Below, piece after piece: positions 8,704-19,200 of a stretch of 58,721 nt of DNA; position 1 is the stretch's first letter, and each line of letters starts with the position of its first letter. This DNA is from an uncultured Clostridia bacterium (GTDB lineage Bacteria; Bacillota; Clostridia; TANB77; CAG-508), in the NCBI GenBank assembly GCA_934129785.1, contig CAKOWW010000010.1:1-58721 (forward strand). Reading direction: 5' to 3'. The notes beneath the pieces were generated by a model that saw nothing but the letters and a program-made list of their open reading frames with translations, ran no database searches and was not told where the DNA came from. A program made the position numbers and the translations under genes.

Positions 8704-9678
8704 ATGCATAGATTAATTTCAATGTATAGTAAAAATAGATTAAAAGTATGGGCGATAATTATAATGATAATTTTAGGATTATCGCTAATACAAGTTTTAA
8801 ACAAATCAGCGAGAAACAAAGAAAAAGAAGCACAAATGGAGAAAAGAGAAAATATAGTAAAAGGTAGCAATAGTGAAAATGAGCAGGAAAAAGATTATCA
8901 AAAAGAAAGTAATACACTTACATCAAATAGTGAAGTTTCAGAAAAGTATCAAGTAAAATTTGGAAAAATTATAGATGATTTTTATACAGCATGTATAGAA
9001 AATGACATAGAAAAAGCATATGGGTTATTATCAGATGACTGCAAAAATTTAATGTATCCAAATCAAAATTTATTTGAAAGTTTATATTGTAAAGGAAAGT
9101 TTTCAGGAAGTAAAGAATATTCTTTTCAATCTTGGGCTACAGGAAGATATATATATATATATCAAGTGAAGATCTTTGACAATATGTTATCAACAGGAAA
9201 GGCATCAGAGCAAGGATATATAGAAGATTATGTAACATTGGTACCAGATGAAGATTCGTTTAAATTAAATGTAAATAGCTTTATAGGAACAAAAGTAATT
9301 GGTGAGAAAAGTGCAGATGGAAGTTTAACTATACAGGCAAATTCAAAAGAAATTTATAAAGATTATGAAATTTATAAATTTAAAGTAAAAAATAACACAC
9401 AAGATAAAATTTTATTGGATACAGGGGAAAAAACGGATACTATGTATATAGTTGATGATATAAAAAATAGATATAAAGCTTTTTCCTATGAAAAGAGCAA
9501 AAATGAGCTATTGATAGAACCAGATGAAACTAAAATTGTAGAAATAAAATACGATAGAGCATTTAATTCACAAAGAAATGTAGAAAAAATTATATTTTCA
9601 AATATAGTAAAATACGATGAATATCTCGCAAATCAAGATGCTACAGGTGAAACAATATATATAAATATGGACGATTAA
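8704..9678 (+). CDS. Membrane-anchored protein, VirB8/NTF2-like candidate
   Basis: A 324-residue protein with one N-terminal membrane helix (about 13-33), a charged linker and an extracytoplasmic domain from about residue 80. The segment Phe-Tyr-Thr-Ala-Cys-Ile-Glu-Asn-Asp-Ile-Glu-Lys-Ala-Tyr is typical of NTF2-like folds, the fold of VirB8 and Gram-positive TcpC proteins. The family assignment is inferred from this pattern and from position between the VirB6-like protein and the wall hydrolase. The C-terminal 130 residues look like a second beta-rich domain (DUF4352-like in feel, unproven). Ribosome site GAGGAGG. Confidence 0.5.
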   Translation: MHRLISMYSKNRLKVWAIIIMIILGLSLIQVLNKSARNKEKEAQMEKRENIVKGSNSENEQEKDYQKESNTLTSNSEVSEKYQVKFGKIIDDFYTACIENDIEKAYGLLSDDCKNLMYPNQNLFESLYCKGKFSGSKEYSFQSWATGRYIYIYQVKIFDNMLSTGKASEQGYIEDYVTLVPDEDSFKLNVNSFIGTKVIGEKSADGSLTIQANSKEIYKDYEIYKFKVKNNTQDKILLDTGEKTDTMYIVDDIKNRYKAFSYEKSKNELLIEPDETKIVEIKYDRAFNSQRNVEKIIFSNIVKYDEYLANQDATGETIYINMDD

Positions 9679-9691
9679 AAGAGGTGAAAAA

Positions 9692-12600
9692 GTGAACTTA
9701 TCAAAACTATTAAATCAAGGGAAAAAAAACAAGGGAAAAGGAATAGGCAAAAATATAGCAAAAAAAGGTTTAAAAGCAGTATTAATAATGTTTCTTCCGA
9801 AGATATTAGTATTTTCAACAGTTGCAGTACTTATTTCATCTTTTTTTGATTATGTAATAGAACTGGTAACAGCAAAGTCAACGCCACAAACTATATATGA
9901 CAAATTAGAAGTGGAATCAATGGCAGATTTAGTAGAAGTGAAAGAAGATGGAAATGGTGGATATTATTTAGATTTTAAAGAAGAAATAGATGAAAAACTG
10001 AGTAAAATAGTAAAATATATAAACTCAAAAGCTGGAGTACATAATCTTCCAAATTCAGAAGAATTTTTAAAAAAATTGATAAAAGCAGAAGTGATTACGC
10101 AATTTCCAAATTTGGGAGGACAAGTCCCAGATAATAGTGATGGATTTCAAGGAGCTGTAAAAATAAGAAGGGTTACTCCAGACAAAGAAATAGGAGAAGT
10201 AAAAAGCACAGGAAGTGGAGAGACAACAGCTTTAGAAGATGATGTTGAGTATAATACAGAATATAAAAGTGATTATGAAGATATTGTTAAACAATGGCAA
10301 GCAGGGAAAAAATTAGTAATAAATTCACAGGCAATTGTATATAAACAAACTGAATCAAAATTAAATCCAGGTTCTGATACAGGAGATTGGAATCCTGTAT
10401 ATGATGAAAAAAGTAGTAGCAATTTAAAATTAAAAGCAAATACAGAAGTTGAGTATACAGGAACATATAAAACAAATGAAAATCTTATGAATAGCAAAGT
10501 GGTGACTTACGTTGAAGTAAAAACAGGAGATATAACAGGATTTGTAAAAGCTCAATTTTTATCAGAAAAAGAAGAACAAAAAAATTCTAGTATTGTACGA
10601 AAAGTAGCCCAAATAAACAACGCGAAAACAAGTAGATCAAAAAAGGAAAAAAAGACAGCTGGAAACAAAAGTGAGAAATATGTAATAGCTATTGCAGCTG
10701 GATATAACAATACAGATGATACTGGAGTGCATAATGGTGATTTAAAAGGAGAAGAATTGACTATAAAAGTTGCTGAAAAGGTTGAAGAACTATTTAAAGA
10801 TTATTCTAATGTACAGGTTGTGCAAACGGGTAGTACAAAAAGTAACCCAGGAGGAATTAAAAATGAAGAGAGAGCAAAACTAGCAAGAGATGCAAATCCA
10901 GATTTATGTATTCAAATTAACTTTAACACTGGTGGAGAAACAGGAGTTGAAGCGATATATAAAGAGGGAGATGAATGTTCAGCACAGCTTGCGGAGATAT
11001 TGTCAGAGACAATATCAAATTCTATGGGATTAAAGGATAGAAAAGCAGGAACCGACTTAGCTAAATTAAATAAAAGTTTAGGAATAATAGAAAGTTATGC
11101 AAAATCAGGGTTTCCATCTGTTGTTACAAAAGGTGGATATATAGATGGAGATGCAGAACTAGTTGGCTCAGATGATGGAATAAAAAAATATGCTAAAGGA
11201 ATTGTAGATGGAGTTGTGAAATATTTGGGAGAAAATCATAAAGGATTTAGTGCAACATCTACAGAAGAACAAAAAGTTTCTAGTAGTGTATCATCAATTG
11301 TAAAAAATTTAAAATATATACCAAAAGAAACAATGGATGAGTATATAAAAAATGGAAATAAAGAGGCTTTAAATGTATTTACATTAGATGAAGAAAATAA
11401 GGTTATTACTGCTACATGGAGCGTAAAAGAAGATGGTAGTACAGAGATTTCAGCTAATTCAGCAATGGACTTGAAAACGGCATTGCAAAAATATGCTGTA
11501 CCATTTGAATATTTATTATATTATTATATGGATACAAATGAATCAGATTTTTCAGAAGATTTAGCTGATAAAATATTAGAAACAGATATTGTAATGGCGG
11601 TTCAAGATAATATAACGACAACAAGAGATAAACAAACAACACAAGAAAAAAGTGTACCTGCAAAACCTGATAAAAGCTCTGATTGGCAAGATACAGGGAA
11701 AACATCAACCAAGGTAACAGAATCGGTAAGTACAGTAGCTGATATAACATATGTTAATGCTTGGTGTGTAAAAGCATATAAAACAAATAGTTATAGTGAT
11801 GCTGCATTGAAAATGGGCGATGAAGAAGAGAAAAAGATTGATATATCTGGGAAAGTAACAGAATTAGATACAACGACAATATCAGCTGAACAATATGTTA
11901 GAACAGATGAAACTAAAAAAACAGTTACTAAAACAAGACCAAATGGAAATGTAGAAACTGAGGAGGAAATAACAAAACATAAAATATATCAAAGGACTAG
12001 AACAGATACAAAAACAATAACTAACACATATGAATCAGGAGATTTAAAAACAGAAGAACAAATTGGTGGATTTGTGGATTTATATAAGAAAAACAAAATG
12101 GCTAATTTAGTAAGAGAACAATATTTATTTACTATAATTGAAAATAATGAAAAAACAGCCAATTTATTGGATCTTACCAAATATTTGATTTATAAAGCTA
12201 CAGGTAGAAATTTTGGAGTAGTGGAATATGATTTCAGTATATTTAATTTGCAAGCATTTTCGGAAATGTCATCTTCTATAGGTGGCTTAGATACATTTAT
12301 AGAATATTTACATACATGGGAAGGACATGAAGGACTTAGTCCAGATGGAACTAAATATAAAGTAGGTGACGATGGTGCAGGACATCCAACAGTAGGATAT
12401 GGTGTAGATATTTATAATTCTGGATATTTAGATAGATTTAAGGCTGCAGGATATGATGTTAGTATGGGAGCTTATATAGATAAAGATTTTGTTGATGCGA
12501 TAGAAAAAGAAGAAATAGAATCTAAGTTACAAGCAATAGAAAAAGAAACAACGGGATTGAATTTAACAGCATATCAAAAATATGCATTATTAAGTAGGGC

Positions 12601-13321
12601 ATATAATTGTGGTGCAACTGGAGCGATAAAATCGAGAAATGGAAAAACATTTGTACAAGCATATAATGCTTATTGGAATGAAGAAAGAGATGATGAATAT
12701 AAAAAATTACCTAATGAAGGAATGTATAGTCACAGTTTATTTACTACATATATGAATAAACCAGATACATCTGGTGGAAAAACTTTAAATGGGCTTGTAA
12801 GAAGAAGAAAGTCAGAATGGATTTTATTTAAAACAGGATATTATGATAACATTGACAAATGGTGTTCAAAATATGGAGGCGGAAGTTTAGTTGAAAAAGC
12901 TATAGAAGTCCATAATTATGTAAGAACAAATGGATATCACTATGCACAAACTGGAGGAGCTGTTCCAAGAACATCATCAAAGGCTATAGATTGTAGTTCC
13001 TATGTTACGTGGGTTCTTATAGAAGCAAATGTAAGTGGATTCACAAGTGGTATGGCACAGTGGAATTCAGCAAAATTTGCAACAAATCCATTAGGATGGC
13101 AAGAAGTATCAGCAAATGATGCACAACCAGGAGATATAGTTGTGTATGCAGGGCATGTTGAAATTATTGCTCAAAACGATCCAAGTAGTACTCAATTTAG
13201 AGTATATAATTGCGGAAGTAATAATTCTATAAAGGCAGATGGTGGAAGTAGTGGATTACCAGAAAGCAGCAATTCAGGAAGAAATAAAAATACAGCAGTA
13301 AAAATCTTAAGAGTACCATAG
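9692..13321 (+). CDS. Three-domain peptidoglycan hydrolase of the secretion operon
   Basis: A 1209-residue protein that probably opens the cell wall for the secretion apparatus (VirB1/CwlT-like role). An N-terminal basic segment and membrane helix (about 28-52) anchor it. An Amidase_3-like domain (about 328-510) has lost its zinc and catalytic residues: the first His is Tyr, the Ser-Ile-His site reads Gln-Ile-Asn, and the catalytic Glu is Lys. A phage-lysozyme-type GH24 domain (about 865-1050) keeps Trp-Glu-Gly and Pro-Thr-Val-Gly-Tyr-Gly. The C-terminal NlpC/P60 domain keeps Asp-Cys-Ser-Ser (Cys near 1100) and Gly-His (near 1153). Starts at GTG with GAGGTGA upstream. Confidence 0.85.
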   Translation: MNLSKLLNQGKKNKGKGIGKNIAKKGLKAVLIMFLPKILVFSTVAVLISSFFDYVIELVTAKSTPQTIYDKLEVESMADLVEVKEDGNGGYYLDFKEEIDEKLSKIVKYINSKAGVHNLPNSEEFLKKLIKAEVITQFPNLGGQVPDNSDGFQGAVKIRRVTPDKEIGEVKSTGSGETTALEDDVEYNTEYKSDYEDIVKQWQAGKKLVINSQAIVYKQTESKLNPGSDTGDWNPVYDEKSSSNLKLKANTEVEYTGTYKTNENLMNSKVVTYVEVKTGDITGFVKAQFLSEKEEQKNSSIVRKVAQINNAKTSRSKKEKKTAGNKSEKYVIAIAAGYNNTDDTGVHNGDLKGEELTIKVAEKVEELFKDYSNVQVVQTGSTKSNPGGIKNEERAKLARDANPDLCIQINFNTGGETGVEAIYKEGDECSAQLAEILSETISNSMGLKDRKAGTDLAKLNKSLGIIESYAKSGFPSVVTKGGYIDGDAELVGSDDGIKKYAKGIVDGVVKYLGENHKGFSATSTEEQKVSSSVSSIVKNLKYIPKETMDEYIKNGNKEALNVFTLDEENKVITATWSVKEDGSTEISANSAMDLKTALQKYAVPFEYLLYYYMDTNESDFSEDLADKILETDIVMAVQDNITTTRDKQTTQEKSVPAKPDKSSDWQDTGKTSTKVTESVSTVADITYVNAWCVKAYKTNSYSDAALKMGDEEEKKIDISGKVTELDTTTISAEQYVRTDETKKTVTKTRPNGNVETEEEITKHKIYQRTRTDTKTITNTYESGDLKTEEQIGGFVDLYKKNKMANLVREQYLFTIIENNEKTANLLDLTKYLIYKATGRNFGVVEYDFSIFNLQAFSEMSSSIGGLDTFIEYLHTWEGHEGLSPDGTKYKVGDDGAGHPTVGYGVDIYNSGYLDRFKAAGYDVSMGAYIDKDFVDAIEKEEIESKLQAIEKETTGLNLTAYQKYALLSRAYNCGATGAIKSRNGKTFVQAYNAYWNEERDDEYKKLPNEGMYSHSLFTTYMNKPDTSGGKTLNGLVRRRKSEWILFKTGYYDNIDKWCSKYGGGSLVEKAIEVHNYVRTNGYHYAQTGGAVPRTSSKAIDCSSYVTWVLIEANVSGFTSGMAQWNSAKFATNPLGWQEVSANDAQPGDIVVYAGHVEIIAQNDPSSTQFRVYNCGSNNSIKADGGSSGLPESSNSGRNKNTAVKILRVP

Positions 13322-13339
13322 TAAAGGAGAAAAATCTAG

Positions 13340-14650
13340 ATGGAAAAAATAAAAAAATGGATTTATATATTATCAATCATAATTGTTATAACAATAATTA
13401 GTATAATAATATTTAATTATTATTCTTATAGAAATAGTTCCGATAATAAGAATACTGATTTTGAAACAAAAATAGATTATGATGCTAATCAAAATGTGGA
13501 AGAAGAAACAAATAAAAATAAATATTATGCTACGAAAAATATTGCTAATAAATTTATTTCTGCTATATTGCAAGATGATATCGAAACATTGGATTCTATA
13601 TTAGAGCCAACATATAAGCAAAAATATAATATAACTAAAAATAATGTCTTAAATAAAATGAAATTTGCTGAAATAGAAAATTTAACAGAATATGAAATGG
13701 ATAATTTAGAAGTTGAAATAGAAATAAATAAGATGTATGTCAAAGAAAAAAGTATTAATATTAGCACATATTTAGTAATAGGAAATTTAAAATCTAATAT
13801 ATTAGATATAAATACTAAATATAGTATGATAATATTAGAAGATTCAAGTAATACTACATTTTATGTACTACCAGATAACTTTGTAAATGACAATAATTAT
13901 GACAATATAAATAAATTTAAGGAATATGAAAATAACTATGAAAATATTGAATTAAACGAGTATAACAAATTTCAGTACAATAATATAGATGATGTGATAA
14001 TAATAAATGATTATTTAAGTAGATATAAAGATTACTTAGCAAATGATATAAAAGAAGCGTATAATTTACTTGCAGATGATTATAAAAAAGAAAAATTTGA
14101 AGACTATTCACAATATGAAAAATATATAAATAATCATAAAAGGCAATTGTTATCAATTTCATTTACAAAGTACAAGGAGACAGATAAAGATGATGGAAAA
14201 GAATATGTGTGCTTAGACAGCAATGGCAATTATTATATATTTAAGGAAACAGCTATTATGAATTTTAAATTATATTTAGATGATTATACAGTGGATATAG
14301 AAGAATTTCTAGATAAATATAATAATGCAAATGAAACTACAAAAATCGGTATGAATACAGACAAAATAATAAAAGCTATAAATAGGAAAGACTATGATTA
14401 TATTTATAAAAAGCTAGATCAAAATTTTGCTGCTAATAACTTTGGAAGTTTAGAAAAGTTTGAAAATTATATGAATCAAAATCTTAATGCTATTTATGAA
14501 GCAACATACTATAATTCTAGTAAAGAAAATAATGTATATGTTCAACCAGTAACTTTAAAGGTAAAAGATTCAGATGAACAAAAATCATTAAACATAATAA
14601 TGAAATTAAAAGAAGGAACAGACTTTGTAATGTCATTTAGTATAAAATAA
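13340..14650 (+). CDS. Membrane-anchored Asn/Asp-rich protein, possible NTF2-like repeats
   Basis: This 436-residue protein is not recognised by name. It has one N-terminal membrane helix (about 8-28) and a large extracytoplasmic part rich in Asn, Asp, Tyr and Lys. Three segments (near residues 75, 235 and 350) share the pattern of an aromatic/Ile helix followed by acidic residues and Leu, such as Phe-Ile-Ser-Ala-Ile-Leu-Gln-Asp-Asp. This resembles repeated NTF2-like domains, as in the gene at 8704. It is the last gene of the secretion operon, 18 bp after the hydrolase, and is followed by a terminator. A structural role in the apparatus is inferred from context only. Confidence 0.5.
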   Translation: MEKIKKWIYILSIIIVITIISIIIFNYYSYRNSSDNKNTDFETKIDYDANQNVEEETNKNKYYATKNIANKFISAILQDDIETLDSILEPTYKQKYNITKNNVLNKMKFAEIENLTEYEMDNLEVEIEINKMYVKEKSINISTYLVIGNLKSNILDINTKYSMIILEDSSNTTFYVLPDNFVNDNNYDNINKFKEYENNYENIELNEYNKFQYNNIDDVIIINDYLSRYKDYLANDIKEAYNLLADDYKKEKFEDYSQYEKYINNHKRQLLSISFTKYKETDKDDGKEYVCLDSNGNYYIFKETAIMNFKLYLDDYTVDIEEFLDKYNNANETTKIGMNTDKIIKAINRKDYDYIYKKLDQNFAANNFGSLEKFENYMNQNLNAIYEATYYNSSKENNVYVQPVTLKVKDSDEQKSLNIIMKLKEGTDFVMSFSIK

Positions 14651-14655
14651 AAAAC

Positions 14656-14690
14656 AAGCCCTAAATCGTAAAAGATATAGGGCTTTTATT
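14656..14690. terminator. Bidirectional terminator
   Basis: A 12-bp stem (14656-14667 with 14674-14685, one mismatch) lies between convergent genes, with T runs on both strands. Confidence 0.8.
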
Positions 14691-14702
14691 AAATATATAA
14701 AA

Positions 14703-15377
14703 TTATTTAAATATACTAAAAAAAGCATCAACAATAATTTTTAAAAAAGGATTATCTGAATACAACTTGAAAAAGAAATTTTGAACAAAAGGAATTTGCC
14801 AAATCAAAAACCAAACAAAAACAGTAAGCATAATAGAAATACCACTTCTTACATAATCTGAAAATGTTTTTTTATATCTAATTTTATAGCCACGACTTTT
14901 CAAATCCTGAATATAAGCATCATGATAAGCCTTTTTTCTTGCATATTCAAGTTGTTTTTGATATTCCAACTCTTGTTGTAAATTTTTTTGCTTTTTCAAT
15001 AAATCTTCATTATAAGCATTTTTATAATTAGAATTAGTATCATTCAAATTAGAGTACTGCTCATTTGCATCAGAATTGATATTATTAGATTTTTTTGCAT
15101 CAGGAGAGTAATTGCTTGTGTTGCGCAAATTAGACTGCTCTAATTGAATATAACTTAAATTCTCAAGCTCTAAATCATATTTTTTTCTCTTTGTTTCATC
15201 AGATAAAACTTCATAAGCTTCATTTATTTTTTTTAATTTATTTTCATATTCTTCTTTTTTCGAATCATCCTGTAAATCGGGGTGATATTTTTTTACTAAA
15301 GTTATATAAGCTTTTTTTATTATTTCAGGAGAAGCTTTTGTGCTAACTTCTAATATTTCATAATAATTTTCTTTCAT
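14703..15377 (-). CDS. J-domain membrane protein
   Basis: A 224-residue protein with an N-terminal J domain (residues 4-70) carrying the His-Pro-Asp motif at 32-34, which stimulates DnaK ATPase. A charged Asn/Gln-rich middle follows, then a hydrophobic C-terminal segment (about 175-200) that probably anchors it in the membrane. It lacks the Gly/Phe region, zinc fingers and substrate-binding domains of true DnaJ. The start at 15377 is chosen over 15416 because GGTGG lies in front of it. The client is unknown. Confidence 0.8.
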   Translation of the reverse strand: MKENYYEILEVSTKASPEIIKKAYITLVKKYHPDLQDDSKKEEYENKLKKINEAYEVLSDETKRKKYDLELENLSYIQLEQSNLRNTSNYSPDAKKSNNINSDANEQYSNLNDTNSNYKNAYNEDLLKKQKNLQQELEYQKQLEYARKKAYHDAYIQDLKSRGYKIRYKKTFSDYVRSGISIMLTVFVWFLIWQIPFVQNFFFKLYSDNPFLKIIVDAFFSIFK

Positions 15378-15451
15378 AAAACCACCATTCTTAATTATAT
15401 AAAAATAATATAACATAAAAATTGGATATCTTCAATAGAAGAGATTTAAAA

Positions 15452-15488
15452 ACAAAAAAGTAAACCTCTTTAATAAATAAAGAGGTTT
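15452..15488 (-). terminator. Terminator of structured RNA 1
   Basis: A perfect 11-bp stem (15462-15472 with 15478-15488) followed, on the minus strand, by a T run. Confidence 0.85.
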
Positions 15489-15693
15489 GATAAATATGAA
15501 ACACGAGTTGAGTTTGGAATGGCATAAAAAGTATGTTTCATATATAGTGGAATACCAGTTGGTATTCCTAAAAATAAACATCAGCCTGCTTATGTAAAAT
15601 TTTAGAAAGAGCGTCCATAATGCACTTCATACTTGCTCCCTTAATGTAAAACTATGGTAGCAGGCTGATGTGACAGGGGATTTACCACCTGAC
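15455..15693 (-). ncRNA. Structured non-coding RNA 1 (unassigned family)
   Basis: A stand-alone transcript of about 239 nt with its own sigma-A promoter and terminator and no reading frame of note. Read 5' to 3' it has: hairpin P1 (15693-15672) with a GTAAATC loop; a perfect 13-bp stem P2 (15671-15659 with 15590-15578); inside P2, two interleaved pairings (15657-15653 with 15619-15615; 15640-15635 with 15612-15607) that would form a pseudoknot; a near-perfect hairpin P3 (15568-15549); stem P4 (15543-15534 with 15503-15494); and the terminator. RNA 2 next door has the same order of elements. It lacks SRP, tmRNA and RNase P signatures. A raiA-type RNA is a candidate from memory, at low certainty. 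Confidence 0.75.
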
Positions 15694-15699
15694 ATAATA

Positions 15700-15728
15700 A
15701 GTATACAGTATTATTCGTCATTTGTCAA
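15700..15728 (-). promoter_or_regulatory. Promoter of structured RNA 1
   Basis: On the minus strand TTGACA (15728-15723), 17-bp spacer, TATACT (15705-15700). Confidence 0.85.
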
Positions 15729-15808
15729 CATAAAACACATTATTTTTTAAAATTTTTACATTTTTATGAATTTTATATATTATTTTTATGAATTTTATAA
15801 AATTTTAA

Positions 15809-15836
15809 TAAAAAAAGCCTCCTTAACAAAGGAGAC
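15809..15836 (-). terminator. Terminator of structured RNA 2
   Basis: An 8-bp stem (15829-15836 with 15817-15824) with a 4-base loop followed by seven Ts on the minus strand. Confidence 0.85.
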
Positions 15837-16037
15837 TAAAATTGTGGTACATGACCATGTAAAATGGTTTTTTTTTTGAAATATTTTATTTGATTGATCT
15901 GCAAGGTAGGTCATGTACCACATTGGAACATTAATTGCTGTTCCAGATTTTGATTAACAAACTATGGAATTTGAGGATTCAGAAAGCATTCTGATAATAG
16001 TTTATTAATCCATACCAAGAGAATTTACTCGCTTGGC
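15809..16037 (-). ncRNA. Structured non-coding RNA 2, paralogue of RNA 1
   Basis: A transcript of about 229 nt with its own promoter and terminator. It has hairpin P1 (16036-16015) with a GTAAATTC loop. Stem P2 is 14 bp (16010-15997 with 15965-15952) and contains a small hairpin. Hairpin P3 pairs 15945-15939 with 15930-15924. Stem P4 is a perfect 14 bp (15922-15909 with 15856-15843) enclosing an A-rich loop, and the terminator follows. The layout repeats that of RNA 1 but the stem sequences differ completely, which is evidence that the fold rather than the sequence is conserved. Confidence 0.75.
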
Positions 16038-16043
16038 ATAATT

Positions 16044-16072
16044 AGTATACAATATTTTTTGAACTTTGTCAA
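16044..16072 (-). promoter_or_regulatory. Promoter of structured RNA 2
   Basis: On the minus strand TTGACA (16072-16067), 17-bp spacer, TATACT (16049-16044); the flanks match the RNA 1 promoter. Confidence 0.85.
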
Positions 16073-16156
16073 CATAAAATTGCAAAAAAGTAAAAAAGAT
16101 AAGTGAAAGATGGCGAAAAAGTAAAAAACACAAAAGTAAGAAAATTCAAAAATAAT

Positions 16157-16195
16157 AAAAAACCACATTTTATGGAAATTTAAAAGTGGTTTTTT
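16157..16195 (-). terminator. Terminator of the activase gene
   Basis: A 10-bp stem with AAAAAACCAC and GTGGTTTTTT arms, ten bases after the stop codon on the minus strand. Confidence 0.8.
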
Positions 16196-16204
16196 ACTTT
16201 TTTA

Positions 16205-19200
16205 TTATTTATTATTATCTATTTTTAAATTATCTTTTGCAACCGTCATAAGAAGTTTAATTCTATTTGTTTGATTAGCCTCACTTGCACCAGGATCGTA
16301 ATCAACTGGAGAAATATTAGCCATAGGGTAAATACTTCTAATTGTTTTTATAACACCTTTACCAACAACATGGTTTGGAAGGCACGCAAATGGTTGAACG
16401 CAAATAATATTAGGAATTCCATGTTCAATATATTCAATCATTTCAGCAGTTAAGAACCAACCTTCACCAGTTTGATTACCAATAGATAAAACATCTTTTA
16501 CTTTATCTTCTAAGTGCCAGATATCGCAAGGTTGAAGGTAATCTTTTTTAGAATTAGCTAAAGCAATTTTTACATCTTTTTCAAGAATATCAACTAACTT
16601 AATAGCTGTTTTCATTATTTTTGATGATGTTTTATTTGTATTTAATAAACTATTAAAAGTAATTTTATGTGTGCACATAAATTTAACAAATCCCATAAAA
16701 TCGGGTAAAATAACTTCTGCACCTTCTTTTTCTAAGATGTCTGCAACATAATTATTTCCGAAAGGATGGTATTTTATTAGTACTTCTCCAACAATTCCAA
16801 CTTTAGGTTTTTTAACAGAGGTATCTAATTCAATTTTTTCAAAGTCATTTACTATATCATATATACTTTGTTTAAACTCTTTATTTGTTGATTTTTCAAG
16901 CAATTTTTTGCATTTATCCATCCATTTATCAAATAAAGCTTGTGTTTCACCTTTGTTTACTTCATATGCTCTATTTTTTGTAAGCATTTTTTGTAATAAA
17001 TCTCCGTAAACTACCATTTTTAATAGTCTTTCAGCCATTGGAACAGTTAATTTAAATCCAGGCATTTTTTCCATTCCTACAATATTAAATGAAATTACAG
17101 GAACTTGGCTAAATCCAGCGTCTTTTAATGCTTTACGAATAAATCCAATATAGTTCGTTGCTCTACATCCTCCACCAGTTTGAGACATTATTAAAGCTGT
17201 TTTATTTAAATCATATTTTCCTGATTGTAAAGCTTCAATCATTTGCCCTGTAACTAAAATAGAAGGATAACAAGCGTCGTTATTTACATATTTTAGACCT
17301 GTTTCAACTGTTTTTTGAGTACATGTTCTTAATAATTCTACTTTATATCCAGAAGCTTTTACGGCAGCTTCTAATAGCTCGAAGTGTATTGGTGCCATTT
17401 GTGGTATTAAAATTGTATAGTCTTTTTTCATTTCTTTTGTAAAGATTACTTTTTTAAGACCATAATCACCATCGGCTTGTTCGTGTATTTTGTCTTGTTC
17501 ACGTTTTTTCATGCTAGCTAGAAGTGAACGGATACGGATACGAACAGCTCCCAAATTGTTTACTTCATCAATTTTTATTAATGTGTACATTTTATCATAG
17601 CTAGATAAAATTTCTTCAACTTGGTCTGTTGTAACAGCATCAACACCACATCCAAATGAGTTTAGTTGAACAAGTTCTAAGCAATCGTGTTTTCCAACAA
17701 AATCTGCTGCAGCATATAATCTAGCATGATATACCCATTGATCTACAACTCTTATAGGTCTTTTGGCTTCAGATTTATCAGATATACTGTCTTCTGTTAG
17801 AACACACAATCCTAAAGATGTAATTAAAGTGTCAATTCCATGGTTTATTTCAGGGTCTACATGGTAAGGCCTTCCTGCTAATACTATACCTTTTAAATTG
17901 TTTTCTTCAATATATTTAACAGTTTCAGTACCTTTATCTCTTATGTCTTTTTTACATTTTTGATATTCTGCCTCTGCTTTTGTTGCGGCTTCTAATAACT
18001 CTTGTTTAGTAAAATTGTATTCTTTAAATTCGTCTAATTCTAATATTTTTTTAACCAAATTTTTCTTTTCGAAAGGTAAAAATGGGTTAATGAATTTTAT
18101 TGATGGATCTTTTAAACCTTCAACATTGTTTTTTAAAACTTCTGAATATGAAATTACTATTGGGCAATTGTAGTGGTTGTCTGCTTTTTCATATTCTTTT
18201 CTAGAGTATGGAATACATGGATAAAATATAGTTTTTATTCCTTGTTCTAGTAAGCTTTCAATATGACCATGTGATAGTTTTGCAGGATAGCAAACTGATT
18301 CAGATGGCATAGATTCCATACCTTTTTCATAAGTGCTACGTTTACTTTTTTCAGATAAAATAACTCTAAATCCTAAACTTGTTAAAAATGTAAACCAGAA
18401 TGGATAATCTTCGTACATATTTAAAACTCTAGGGATTCCAATTGTTCCTCTTGGTGCAAATTGTTCTTCTAGTGGTGTGTAATTAAATATTCTTTCAAAC
18501 TTGTATTGTACTAAGTTTGGTAATTTTTTTGATTTTGTAACAACTCCGGCCCCTCTTTCACAACGGTTTCCAGATACATGGATTTGTCCATTACTAAATT
18601 TGTTTATTGTTAATTTACAATGATTTTCACAGTTGTTACATCTTGTATGTGTTACTTTTATTTCTAGTTTGTCGATTTCATCAGCTTTTAATATTTTTGA
18701 ATAATATTCCATATCTAGGTTTGTTTCATATTGTTCTTTTGAAAGTAAAGCCATTCCATATGCACCCATAAGACCAGCTATATCAGGTCTTACAACATTT
18801 TTTCCTACTATTAATTCAAATGCACGTAAAACAGCATCATTATAAAATGTTCCACCTTGTACAACTATGTGATTTCCAAGGGTTTCTACATCTCTTACTT
18901 TCATAACTTTTTGAATCGCATTTTTTATAACTGAATATGAAAGACCACTTGATATATCTCCAACTGAATAGCCTTCTTTTTGAGCTTGTTTTATTTTGGA
19001 GTTCATAAATACTGTACATCTTGAACCTAGGTCAACAGGGGTTTTTGATTTTATTGCTTCTTTTACAAATTCTGATATTTCAATATTTAAACTTTTCGCA
19101 AAAGTTTCTATAAAAGATCCACAGCCTGAAGAACAAGCTTCGTTTAACATGATATTGTCAATTGTTCCATTTTTCATTTTTATGTATTTCATGTCTTGAC

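Noticed and set aside
597..14650. Integrative conjugative element boundaries
   Set aside because: No integrase, relaxase, direct-repeat att sites or tRNA-proximal junction were seen; the single tRNA at 32722 is intact and far away.
15455..16037. 6S RNA, tmRNA, RNase P RNA or a riboswitch
   Set aside because: The fold is several separate stems rather than one bubbled rod. No tag peptide, CCA-type end or RNase P core was seen, and there is no downstream gene on the same strand before the terminator.
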